This document shows, in pieces, positions 1 through 9,984 of a DNA stretch of 64,000 nucleotides (the stretch's first letter is position 1; each line of letters opens with the position of its first letter). The stretch is from the NCBI RefSeq assembly GCF_037126465.1, contig NC_088202.1:80332160-80396159 (forward strand), given 5' to 3'. Below the pieces are notes generated by a model that was given only the letters and a program-made list of their open reading frames with translations, was not told the origin of the DNA and ran no database searches. The translations under genes were made by a program, and so were the position numbers. The DNA is from Ornithodoros turicata. Its lineage: Eukaryota; Arthropoda; Arachnida; Ixodida; Argasidae.

Positions 1-743
1 GGCCGTTTGCGGCTTCATGCACCGCTGCCATCTCTGCTGGGATCCGGACACGACCAAGCACGAATTGTGCGTCCATTAGGAGTTTCCACGAAGACAACAC
101 TCCTTTTTACCGTCTTAAGCACCCGGTCGGTGAAATTGGCGCTCATTACGGCTATTTCTATATTGTTGCTTTTGCGTGGTGTGCTCTCGAATTTCATGTC
201 GCTTGTTTTCGGACGATGGCTATGTGAGCTAGTTGGGACATGTTATACAAGCGAGGGAGCGTGGGACACGGACAACAGAGAAACGAAGACGTCTGAGGAC
301 TAAGGAGTACTATGTTAATGGGTTTCCGTTTGTTGGCTGTTGATGTCCCACGCTCCTTCGCTTGTATACCTTGTATTCGGGAAGTGATGATCCGAGCGAA
401 TATGTATGTATGCGTCTGGATGCGGTTGAGCTTGAACGCTCGTCGCTTCACACGTAAATAATTGAGTGATAGAAACAACTCATCTGAATAGCTCTAAAGG
501 AGAGCCCTGTCACAGAACATTCTTTTAGAAATCTAGCAGTGTCTCCCTGCTACCTTGAGCGTGCTGAAAAAGCAGACCCAACTTTAGTTGAGCTAACACC
601 GACATATGGTCCTTCCTTTAGGGAAATTAAGAAGAAACGAATGGCGCGGTGTCTAGGGGCATTAAAACACTAGGGGAACCGCACGTGGGTAAATCACCAC
701 AACACCCGTTGGGTCAGTGGCGTATCCAGGTTTGGGGTACACG
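1..743. other. Unassigned sequence with a short inverted repeat
   Basis: No protein or RNA gene is recognisable. The only structure seen is a 25-nt inverted repeat, 244-268 against 344-368 (core GCGTGGGACA), with about one mismatch and a 75-nt spacer. It may be a relic of a palindromic or fold-back element, but no ends are defined. Confidence 0.4.
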
Positions 744-776
744 CCCCCCCCCCCCCCCCCCCCGACACACACACAC
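744..776. repeat. C20 homopolymer followed by a (CA)n tract
   Basis: Twenty consecutive C residues at 744-763 run into a short CA repeat. A (TG)n tract also occurs at about 933-948. These are simple sequence repeats; such C/G runs recur across the window (7034, 17359, 54222, 56580). Confidence 0.95.
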
Positions 777-1703
777 GATCTCGTACCTTCGGTAACGCAT
801 CTGGGGAAATGGAAGACAGGTATAGCTCTCCTCCCCATGAAGAGTTCCCATGGAACATATTAGGTAAGAACACATAGAAATATTTTTCTGGCTACGCTGA
901 ACACACACCACATTATCATCCCATTTATGTCTGTGTGTGTGTGTGTGTCTACGCTGCTGCGCTTGTGGTCAATATTAGCGTACTGAAATGACTAACAATT
1001 AGTTATGATGTATTTTTCGCGCTTCTCCTGACTCAGTGTAGTGATATCGATTCGCTGTCCTTCTGGAGAAAGGAAAAAAAGGTCAGCTAAGAAACATCAG
1101 TATGGAGCGTAACGATTGAGTCTCTCGCTTGCATTTAGAAAACGCGAAAAGAGCTATGCTATAAAAAATGACACCAGTAAGCTCGAGTATGAGATCCACA
1201 ATACCCGTTACAGCCATGATTCTGGGCGATATTCACGCCACAAGCACAATCTCAGTTGGAGTCGAAGTTGGCGTATAGAATGAAGGAAAGCGTCGAAGAC
1301 GAGTTTTTGCTCCTTTGTTGTCTACCAGAGGTATCCGAAATCAATAGGCACAGGAAAGACGGGAGGCACCCTGAATGGTTTTTTCGTCCAAAGTAAAAAG
1401 AAAAAAAAAAACAACCGCTGTAAAGAACGAAAAGACTTATCTCTAGTTCTGCAGGGAAAATATCATCCCGGGTTCCCGTATAGGCTATCAGTTGAAAGAA
1501 GGTGTCATAGTTTGTATGCACAACACATCGATCCGAGGAATCTTCTGCGTCGATTTTATAATCGACAAAGAGGAAACGTCTGTAAGGGCATAAGCAGTCT
1601 TTCTTACGTTTCCGCCTGTTTTCTCTGGAACCCAGGCTTCCGTTCTTTCGCAAATGGCGTCGTCGTCACTCTTCCACGACAGGCGCTTATTTTTAGTGAC
1701 TGC
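777..1703. other. Unassigned, no gene seen
   Basis: Apart from the (TG)n tract near 933 I see no coding signal, tRNA shape or terminal repeat in this stretch. Open frames here are short and have no family signature. Confidence 0.4.
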
Positions 1704-2173
1704 CAGGGTGTCGAACGCAAACATTTATGGGTCCGGTTCAGTTTCAGTGATTTTGATTCGGTTCCGATTCAGTTCCGGTGCGCAGAAAGAACGATTTCGT
1801 AACGCTTCGTTCATAAAATGTTTGACCGGATTGCAGCGGATTCCCTGGTAATACGCTGGATCGTAGGATGGAACAGGATGCAAGCTTTCTCACGAACACA
1901 TTAAGTCGACAGCGTTTTAACATGAAGCATTCATTTATTTAAGATATGCATGATGAGTTGATGACAAAAACATGCGCGTTGTTCAACGCAAGTAGAAGGA
2001 GTAAGAAAACGTTAGTAAAATCACGAGTACATCTGTTATCTGTCACAGTACCTACGTTTTGTGGTGCAGGCATACAGTAGGCGAATCAAGGACACAAAGA
2101 AACGAAAAGTTTTGTGCTACAAAATTAGAAACATGAAATTGTCGCGAGGGGGAATGGCGACAATAGCTCGGCA

Positions 2174-3901
2174 CAGAGCGTCGAACCGAAACGTTTTTCG
2201 ATTTGGTTCGGGTTCGGCCCCATAAAGGTTCGGTTCCGGTTCATCTCCGGAGTTCACATATCGGTTCGCTTAACCGGTTCAGATGCTGTAAACCGGTTCG
2301 GAACCGGCTCGAGCTTCTAACATGCTACAAAATTATAAGTGTGTTGGAGGAAAATTTAATATAACGTGGTAATGCATACAAGTGTGAATAGGACAATTAG
2401 TACAGCAAACAAACAGCAATACATACATACAGCAATACATACAGAAACTCCACAACTACAAAGAACACAAGTCAGTAAAATCAGACTATATACAGTTCAT
2501 TACACGCAACATCTCCGCAAGCGACAGCACGCAGCGACACGCAACAACAAGACAGCAGAATATTTACAACAAAACCTCTCACACAAAAGGAATAGAGAAT
2601 GTACAGCACCAAGGCATTGACCCAACAATGTGTAATAAAAGTAGCCATAAAATTATAAGTAGCCACAAAAAATGATACAAGATCTCTTAGTTGCGTTTTT
2701 ATGCATTTATTTCTGTTTGCCGACCAACAGGACCCCATTTCATCCCTTCCCCCGAGCAACGTGCCGCCAATCGAGGCAGGCAGAGTTCCCTGGACCCACA
2801 CACTCCCCCTGGATATGATCTAAATTGCGTAAAAAAAACGATATGCCTAGACTATAGCGGAACACTTCATCTAGAAGTGGACTGTGTTTTTTATGTAGCT
2901 TCTTCATATGGTAAATCAACTAGTCACTATTGCTCAAATGAACTTCCAACGCCCCATCGAAGTCTCAAGACTTCCCTTCTTCGGCGTGACTAGGTTGATG
3001 CACTAACATATATACAGATGCGTATACGAAGAGGGGAGTCAAGTCCTGTAGATCACATAAACAAAATACAGAAGCCGACACTGAAGATTTTTGTTTAAGT
3101 TTAATTTGTACAAGCTTTCGCGTGGAGGTCCACGCCCTCCACGCGAAAGCTTGTACAAATTAAACTTAAACAAAAATCTTCAGTGTCGGCTTCTGTATTT
3201 TGTTTATGTAACATATATATAGTTTGAGGGACTCTACTCACCGAAACTTGCATTCGCCTTCGTGTGCTTCCTTTCGCCTTCTTCGGGTCTGCGTTCAGAC
3301 AGACTGGAACAACTTCGGCCATCGTCTACACCTCAAAATCGAAACTACGCCACGCCGCAGCCGCCGCTGTCGGCGCCGGGGCACTTCCAAGTTGCAAATG
3401 GAAGGACTGAACTGCTGTGACAGGCGAGTCGCGGCACGCTTGCAGCAGCAGTGCAGTGCATCCTTATTGAACATAGTGGTTCTTTGTCTACGTTTTTAAT
3501 GTTCCACGTGATGTTGTTACAATGCACTGCCGCTGAAATTTTCAATTTCATTTTCAAAACTGCAAAGGTAGGGAATAAAACATGTTTCTTCTATAAGCAG
3601 CTGCGAGAGGACAACCTGCTTCACCCTTTTGGCCTTGTATGTCCCGCGCTACCGAATGGACCGCCAGATCTCGAGTATTTTGTGACATAAAACGGATGTC
3701 GCCACCAGACGATGGGATAGATAACAGGCGACACACACCAACCCGAACCGAACCGGTAACCGAAGTTTTTAGATCGGTTCGGTTCCGGTTCAGCTCCAAG
3801 ATGGCGCTAGTAATTACGGTTCAGTTCCGGTTCAGTTCCAGCTAAAAAATAACGGTTAATTCCAGTTTTCGGTTTCGGTTCCGGTTCGGTTCGACGCTCT
3901 G
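2174..3901. mobile_element. hAT-like non-autonomous DNA transposon (nested copy)
   Basis: The terminal inverted repeats are 17 bp and perfect, starting CAGAGCGTCGAACCGAA at 2174 with its complement ending at 3901. They are bounded on both sides by the identical 8-bp duplication GCTCGGCA (2166-2173 and 3902-3909). Subterminal GGTTCGG/GGTTCCGG words fill 2195-2320 and 3745-3898. The TIR and words show it is a sister family of the outer element it landed in. The interior has an A-rich strand near 2366-2600 and the 74-bp hairpin at 3055-3209, but no recognisable transposase. Confidence 0.92.
3055..3209. repeat. Perfect inverted repeat, 74-bp arms and 7-nt loop
   Basis: Bases 3055-3128 are the exact reverse complement of 3136-3209, separated by 7 nt. 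The palindrome lies inside the nested hAT-like element. Perfect identity of the arms implies either very recent origin, maintenance by intrastrand conversion, or an assembly or template-switch artefact. Confidence 0.95.
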
Positions 3902-4304
3902 GCTCGGCAGCAGGAGCAACGAACGTCTTTACTGCGTGGGAGTGAGACGAAAACTGAATGTTGAACTATAGTTGAACGGTCAGCACGAGCAGAACGGCGA
4001 CAGGGTTCATCTTCGTCGACAGGCAGATCGCTCGGAAATAGCACACTACCACTACCACTGACAAGATGGCGTATATGCCTGCAAGCTGGTGGAAGAACTC
4101 CATTATGTTGTAGCAGCCGCCTATCAGCATCGCCCATCGCCCATCGACAACGAGCGCAATAAATGGGACGCGAGCTCACGGGGCCGCTTCTGCGTGCCAG
4201 TGCGTTTTCGCATTCTTTCTGGCAACGACAGTCAGTCTAGTTGTCCTTGCTTGTCTCCCGAGGTACACGCCACAATGTAAAGGCCTGAAGTCGAAGAAGA
4301 AGAA

Positions 4305-4381
4305 CTCCATTATGAAAAGCCTGAGTCGTGTGTTCGTGTCGTCCGTCTGTGTGCCCAGACTCAGGCTTTTACATAATGGAG
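4305..4381. repeat. Short hairpin, possibly a miniature fold-back unit
   Basis: CTCCATTATG plus an AAAAGCCTGAGTC block at 4305-4327 is mirrored as the complement at 4357-4381, with a 30-nt GT-rich loop. A partial copy of the outer arm word (GAAGAACTCCATTATG) also occurs at 4093-4108. Function unknown. Confidence 0.7.
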
Positions 4382-4861
4382 CACCACTACCACGACTCGC
4401 AGCTGGGGCCTGACCCAGACACAAAGCGCATGACCGAAAGGATTACGAGCATCTTTTACCACATTCGCATGTAGATGACATTTTGAATAACATTTGCAGC
4501 ATATGAGGCAGTTTTTGGCCCTCGACTAGGGTCTCCTTCACACCTTGCATATCATCCTTGTTCAACCGCCTCACACACACACACACAAGAAGAGAAGAAG
4601 AAGAAAAAATCACTCTCAATCCGTGTGCCGAACAGTACGATTCATTAGTTCCGGTTCCGGTTCAGTTCGAAGGTGGTAAAAAATAGTGGTTCGGTTCGGT
4701 TCGGTTCCGGTTCGACACCCTGCTGACTGCGCGCAGTTGGGACATACCGTCGGAAGTTAATACTCTTCAGTTTCCACCAAATTCAAGAATAGATTCTAAA
4801 CATGGTTTAATATAGTTTATCACTTACCTCGATCATTTCTTTTCATTTTACTCTTTCTTTC

Positions 4862-5830
4862 TGCGGCACATCGTTGATTTTACCGCGCAGGAATGGGCAG
4901 TTTTATCCGAGTCAATATCTGCACTGCAAGCTATTGAAAATTCTGGCATACGAGGCTCATCCGCACCCCTAGTGATGAATGTGTTAATGGCTTTCCACAT
5001 TGTGTACGAAGGAGGACACAGGCTGGTTCACCAGTGGGCTCCAGTCCATCGTGGTGTCGTGGGGAATGAACAGGTCGACAGCGCCTCAGAAGCAGCTGTC
5101 TCGTCTCGGGGACGGACGAGTATTGAACTGCTGAGAGGAGAGACCGTCGTTACATTCTTCGACGTCTAGTGAGTAGTGACACCCCTGCCTTCCCGCCAAT
5201 GGACAACTGGCCTTCTCCCTCCATCTATGCTGAGAAGGGTTGATCCAACGCTCGCCTTCCGCATGCCATGAAACACTTGTCGTCAAGATGGTGCATTAAT
5301 TCATTGAATGTGGCTCGACGTGGCTTTTACAGCTGAGTGGCGTTACCCTCCGAGACAAGTTGACTCTCCCAGATGCTGTCACTGCGCTGCTCTAGAAGGT
5401 CTAGAGCATATTCTTCTTCACTAAAACCTCCGTTTGGGCTTGTTGGTGACATAACTGCGTGACTTAAAAGCGCTTGAACACGCGCTTAAAAGCGTGATGT
5501 GTGTGTTTGTGTTTTCATCCTTTTTAGCGCTTTTAAGTCATGCAGATATTCTTCATTGCGCATACTACCAACCTTCCCGAACCGCACTCTCCGGATCTTA
5601 TAATTAGCTGGACTCTCACCCCTCTCTCTATCAAAATTGCTTGGTCCATGGCCAAATCCAGCCCACCAACGCTGGCCCTCAAATCTCTTTTGACCTTTTT
5701 GGACACCATAGGACTTCGATCCTCATTGTGAAGGGACTCATTATTTCATTCCCCACATCAGCACCAGCAATAGGGTAGAGTATATCGCCTATGAAACTCC
5801 CCATTCATCATCTCGAAATAAATTTCTTGT
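4862..5830 (+). pseudogene. LINE 3' end: RNase H fragment, zinc knuckle and tail (copy 1)
   Basis: Translated pieces match the C-terminal part of an RNase H-bearing non-LTR retrotransposon (I/R1-like group, inferred). About 4880-5110 encodes an RNase H segment including EWAVLSESISALQAIENSG and, further on, HRGVVGNEQVDSASEAA (the fourth catalytic Asp region). Compared with the copy at 9985, the second-position Asp of FTDFKSA has become SESIS, so a catalytic residue is lost. Frameshifts follow near 5155. Around 5360-5420 a C-X2-C zinc knuckle (RCCHCAALEGLEHILL) is readable. A hairpin (5456-5544) interrupts the end; a terminal reading frame of the family (ALKSLLTFLDTIGLRSSL) stops at 5731 and the 3' UTR runs to about 5830, matching the copy at 51906. 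5'-truncated, dead. Confidence 0.8.
5456..5544. repeat. 89-bp hairpin inserted in a LINE tail
   Basis: TGCGTGACTTAAAAGCGCT at 5456-5474 pairs with AGCGCTTTTAAGTCATGCA at 5526-5544 (one mismatch in 19). It separates the zinc knuckle of the LINE from its C-terminal end, so it looks like a small inserted palindrome. No clear target duplication was found. Confidence 0.65.
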
Positions 5831-6365
5831 TGTTGTCGATGATTATCGCAATGCAACGCTCCTCGCTGTGGAATATATAGTGCAGACACGCTCACAGACG
5901 AAGTGGGTAGTATAGGATAGCGTCTCCCAAACTGCTCTTATGTCTCTTACATCTGCCGGAACTTCTAGCTGTATTGCCCCTGTCGTAAGTGACATCCCAA
6001 AATTATATCAAAATACGGTGAACGATAGGCATGACATCATATACCAGGGGATACCGGGCCATTGAGGCATACTTGGACACGACGGAGCTGAATGTGTATA
6101 TAGCGAGCACAGCACATCAGAAGCGCTGTGCCCGTCAGATATACGACAGCAAGTCTGACGCAAGGTGCCTGCTGACTCTTGTAGTCAACTCGCTAAGCAA
6201 CAATGGCTCCTCGGTGAGGTTCGGTCCTCCCTTCTCACACCAGGTTACCCAGATCTCACAGTTACACTCCCGCCATCGTTTCTGAGGAAGCTTGTCACGG
6301 TGTTTCACCGGTTTCGCCTAAATGTGCCCTACGGTGGACGATTGCCACAGAGACTTAAGAAGGTA
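5831..6365 (+). pseudogene. Degenerate LINE RNase H / C-terminal fragment
   Basis: Scattered frames resemble the end of an RNase H-type LINE: a YQGIPGHSGILGHDGAD-like segment near 6040-6085 (family pattern P-H-x-G-I-x-G-N-x-x-A-D) and, near 6300-6340, FHRFRLNVPYGG, comparable to the FRRFRLNVAF segment in the LINE at 28.6-28.9 kb. Several frameshifts are needed to join them. It is a different and older copy than the neighbour at 4862. Assigned by pattern only. Confidence 0.55.
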
Positions 6366-7559
6366 TATTCCCTAACTGCCGCTTGTGTGCGTCTGCATGT
6401 GCAGAGGACACTGCACATGTCGAAGGCGGCAACCGCATGGAGCAACTTTTGCCAACTGAATCGGGCAAACGGAGCGCCAACTCAGCGTGAACGGAACGGT
6501 ATCGAAGCTTGCAACCGCATGGAGCAGAATGTCCACGTTGAGGTTGTCATGGTGAAGCGTCCGCCTAGCGTTTACCACCGCTTGTTGCACGCGATGTAGC
6601 AATGCTTATTGTAGTAAACTGCTGTACGCATTGTTTGGTAACATAAATGATATTTTAGCGGTTCTTGAAAAAGTACGGTGCCAATAACATCTAGAAATCA
6701 GTGTTTACAAGAAATTTTGAGATACGAAGAGAATGTTGGCTTATGAGTGCTTCTAGCAATGCTCACTAAAGAAATATCAGACTGCATTTTTATTACCGTT
6801 ATCTCCTCACACATTTCCGATTTGGCATGTGCCACAAATAACATTTTGATGTTTCATTTAGTCACCTTCGCTTTGCACACAACGTGCCACCTCCTGGCAA
6901 ATGATATATTTTAAGTTGATGTCCTTATACTGAACACGTTTAACGTTCCAAAGGGGTGGCCTCTTTGAAACCTGCGATATCCACGTCGAAGTCCGCGCGT
7001 GTCCTTCTAGGAGGCAGGGCGAAGAGGGCAAAGCCCCCCCCCCCCCAAAAAAAAAAAAAGCGGTCACAGGCATGATTACAGGTGACTTTTTCACGTGCTT
7101 GTGGCATTTCCTGTGAAGCGTGTTTTCATTGGCACACACGGTTCCGTCGGGTGGTGTCACTTCCTCTCCTCAGACTAAATATCTACCCTTGGCAGAAACC
7201 GGCTCATCGGTCTGTCGACAATAGCGGCAGCAGAATCTCCAGGTCACCTTGGCCCAACTGGACAGCCGACCTTTTGATGCAGCGAAGGTCCTGGGTCCTT
7301 GGCCCCTGACCAAACAATTCCAAGCCCTGTAGGCGTTCATGCAGCTTCTTAGAGACACTAGCCTGGTGGATGTATTGTGACTGTGACTTAACTGTGACAA
7401 TCATGTGACATATGTACACGCGACTGCTATTTTCTTTTCATTTTTATTCCTTAACTATCATTTTATTTACTTTCTTGGATATTTAATTGAGCTGGAGTAG
7501 CCGGCTCTCTTAATGAGTGTGACATGCTGTGCTCTCCGTCAGCCAAGAAATCTACTGTT
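6366..7559. other. Unassigned, no gene seen
   Basis: No protein family, tRNA or terminal repeat recognised. It contains a C13 run directly followed by A13 (7034-7059). The last ~100 bp may be 5' flank of the LINE fragment that becomes readable from 7560. Confidence 0.4.
7034..7059. repeat. C13-A13 bipartite homopolymer
   Basis: Thirteen C residues (7034-7046) are followed immediately by thirteen A residues (7047-7059). Simple sequence; possibly the tail of a decayed retroposon but nothing upstream confirms it. Confidence 0.9.
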
Positions 7560-8115
7560 CGTTGAACAATAATCACGTCTCCGGGACTCTTTGTTGATCT
7601 GAGAAAAGGCTTTGATACAGTTAATCATCAAACCCTGTTGCAGAAACTGTACCACTACGGCTTTCATGATAGCATGTGAAATTTCTTGCAGAGTTTTTGT
7701 CTTCACGATGCCAATTCACGTCAACCAACGAAGTGTCCTCACATATCTTGCCAGTGGTTATGGGTGAGCTACAAGGCTCTGTCCTGGGGCCTTGCTCCTC
7801 TCACTGTAAACGAATGATCTACCCACTACTGTGCCAGCAATGTCTACAACAATGTATGCAAACGACACTTGCTTCATTTCCTCTGGCGTAACAGCTGAAA
7901 TCACTATTGCTACTGTATCGAACGAAAGCCGCAGTATAACGGAATGGTTCAAGTCCAACCAGCTGTCTTTAAATACAGGCAAAACATCTGCAACAGGTGG
8001 AAACCTCGAGTTGAATCTTGAGAACCGATTAATCAAACAAGCAGAGGTGGTGAAGTGTCTTGGTGTCCTACTGGACTCGTCCTTGACATGGAAGCCACAC
8101 ATTGAGTTTCCTTTT
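7560..8115 (+). pseudogene. LINE reverse transcriptase fragment (Jockey/CR1-like), N-terminal part
   Basis: In order, the translated pieces are: FVDLRKGFDTVNH (RT block A, pattern F-x-D-x-x-K-x-F-D-x-V) near 7580-7620; LLQKLYHYGF; QGSVLGP (block B) near 7770-7790; MYANDTCF (block C) at 7852-7875; and SNQLSLNTGKT...KCLGVLLDSSLTWKPHIE up to about 8105. The catalytic motif reads YAND instead of YADD, so one metal-binding Asp is replaced by Asn. A stop (7675) and frameshifts are also present, so the protein is inactive. The reading frame stops making sense at about 8110 and the C-terminal end of the same kind of protein resumes at about 9245, implying that roughly 1.1 kb has been inserted or rearranged here. 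Confidence 0.85.
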
Positions 8116-8481
8116 CCAATAAGGATACCGAATCCCTGGAATGGGTTCACCCCGATATAGGGATGGTGGTTCCCGAGAGCAGTGCGTCTCTTGCCGGTGC
8201 TGTCCGGTGCTCTTATATCGGTCCTTGAAACGCCGAGTGAGGGAGTGTAATTTTCGTGCCGGTCTCGTACCCCCCTGCCACTCTCATAAAGTGTACCATT
8301 CGATTGCCCTCTGTTGAAAACGGAATATTGCGAATTTACTCGACAAAGCACGTCACGGTTATTAAATAACCGAACTAAATTGATAAAGGTTGCAGAGCAT
8401 GCCGCGATCTGTGTTTCAGTGAATAAACCCTATTTCTTCGCAAGCACGCACACGAAGCATTAGCGTATATTTTGTTAAAGG
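8116..8481. other. Inserted sequence of unknown type within the LINE
   Basis: About 365 bp between the RT fragment and the first palindromic MITE. It contains no recognised protein and has no LINE similarity that I can see. It could be a remnant of another repeat that split the LINE before or with the MITEs. Confidence 0.35.
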
Positions 8482-8735
8482 TACAGTCTTAGAAATGAAC
8501 TTCACCGCATGGCACGCTCCTAGCCAACCATAATTTCAAATGATATCGTTATCTGCCCTGATCTGTTGAAAACGGGAGGCGTACGCCTTTTTTGTGACAA
8601 TTATGAACAGCATAAGTGTCACAAAAAAAGGCGTAGGCCTCCCGTTTTCAACGAATCATTGCAGATAACGATATCATTCGTGATGATGGTTGGATAAGAC
8701 CGTGCTATGCGGTGAAGTTCATTTTTAAGAGTGTA
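8482..8735. mobile_element. Palindromic MITE, copy A
   Basis: A 254-bp nearly full-length palindrome. The ends (TACAGTCTTAGAAATGAACT at 8482 and complement of TACACTCTTAAAAATGAACT ending 8735) and the core (ACGGGAGGCGTACGCCTTTT...) fold back on each other almost throughout. Copy B (8943-9190) and a diverged relative (42347-42590) share the end sequence. No coding capacity. Superfamily unknown. Confidence 0.85.
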
Positions 8736-8942
8736 CCGCAAAGCAGAGAGAGGCAGCGTAGTTTAACAGCTTGTCACTTGTAAACCCAGCACAGCAAGTT
8801 ATACACGCGACAAGGAACGTGTTGAACATGTCGAGAAAAAGATAATTAGTTCTTGTTATGCCTTGTTCTTGGCCCGCCAATGTTTCCCGGTGCACGTCAC
8901 TAAGCAACTGTATACTTCAGCCTAGTCTAATCGCATCTCACC
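8736..8942. other. Spacer between two MITE copies
   Basis: About 207 bp of unique-looking sequence separating palindromic MITE copies A and B; nothing recognised. Confidence 0.5.
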
Positions 8943-9190
8943 TACACTCTTAAAAATGAACTTCACCGCATAGCACGGTCTTAGCCAACCATCATCTCGA
9001 ATGATACCGTTATCTGCCCTGATTGAAAACGGGAGGCGTACGCCTTTTTGTGACACTTATGCTGTTCATAATTGTCACAAAAAAGGCGTACGCCTCCCGT
9101 TTTTAACAAATCAGGGCAGATAACGATATCATTTGAGATGATGGTTGGCTAAGACCGTGCTATGCGGTGAAGTTCATTTTTAAGAGTGTA
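8943..9190. mobile_element. Palindromic MITE, copy B
   Basis: A 248-bp element closely similar along its length to copy A 200 bp upstream. Ends are TACACTCTTAAAAATGAACT at 8943 and the complement of the same at 9190; the core again folds on GGGAGGCGTACGCC. Copy B's two ends match each other better than those of copy A. Confidence 0.88.
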
Positions 9191-9244
9191 CTGTGTAATG
9201 TCCTGAGGAATAACATTTCCCACTTACTTTGTCGGTCCGTTCAA

Positions 9245-9835
9245 GTTACAGAAAAGAATACTAAAATTGATAACTTTTTCACGGACTCTGCATCCTTCAT
9301 CCGATTTATTTATCAAGCTTAGCATATTACCCTTTCCTGATTTGGATCGCCTGTGGTATCTTAGTCTAATGCATAGTGTAGTCAATAATAACGCTCGCAT
9401 TCATACCTTAGATTGGAGATTGTGCCGCAGGCACAGAAGTGCTGATAATCTTGTATTTTTGAGCTGTCGGCCAAATAACGTCTATGAGGGTCGTCTACTG
9501 CAATACGATGGCGTCAAGCTCTGGAATATGCTTCCTGTATCTCTGAAAGCTGATAGGCATTTTCGTACCAGTATACGCAGATACGTTACTAGCACATAAA
9601 GTTTCATGTCCCTCGGTCCTTCAGTAGAATAACAGTGATTGAGGTTTTACTTTTTATTGTTTGGTTATTAATGCCTTGTTGGCACATTGCTTGGAATAGC
9701 ATGTGTATTTAAGTATACTCTTGTTGAATTTTTTTATTTACAGTGCAGCTTGGGAGTTTCTACTAGCACCATGCTACTGACGACTACCCCACACGTTATA
9801 GTAGTTGTCGGTTTTGAAATAAATCAAAATTGGAA
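9245..9835 (+). pseudogene. LINE reverse transcriptase, C-terminal end and 3' UTR
   Basis: An open frame (9267-9599) encodes the typical thumb/C-terminal end of Jockey/CR1-type RT proteins: DRLWYLSLMHSVVNN, then RSADNLVFLSCRP, then GRLLQYDGVKLWNMLPVSL and a basic tail ending at a stop (9597-9599). The sequence to about 9835 is AT-rich, ends in an AAATAAATCAAAATTGG-like segment and is probably the 3' UTR. It continues the protein left at 8110; the two pieces are separated by about 1.1 kb holding MITE copies A and B. Confidence 0.8.
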
Positions 9836-9984
9836 ATGAAATTGAAGTTCTCCATTTTATTTTTCCTCGCACCAAACCAAACGAAACCAAACCATCAACC
9901 ATCATCACCGAAATAAAGTTGTTGTTATCGCTATAGGTCGACAATGTTCCTTTTAAATTCTTCTTATTTTCGCTTATTTTCTTA

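Larger units (their letters stand above)
1704..4722. mobile_element. hAT-like non-autonomous DNA transposon (outer copy)
   Basis: The ends are perfect 13-bp terminal inverted repeats, CAGGGTGTCGAAC at 1704-1716 and its complement at 4710-4722. They are flanked by GTGACTGC (1696-1703) and CTGACTGC (4723-4730), an 8-bp target duplication with one mismatch, the size made by hAT transposases. Both ends carry subterminal arrays of the word GGTTC/GGTTCGG (1735-1775 and 4650-4715). No transposase is recognisable, so the element is probably mobilised in trans. A related younger copy (2174-3901) sits inside it, so the outer element itself is only about 1.28 kb. TIR, TSD and subterminal words are read directly; the superfamily is inferred from TSD length. 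Confidence 0.85.

Noticed and set aside
7..303. Open frame at the window start
   Set aside because: No domain, overlaps an inverted repeat and has a similarly long frame on the other strand.
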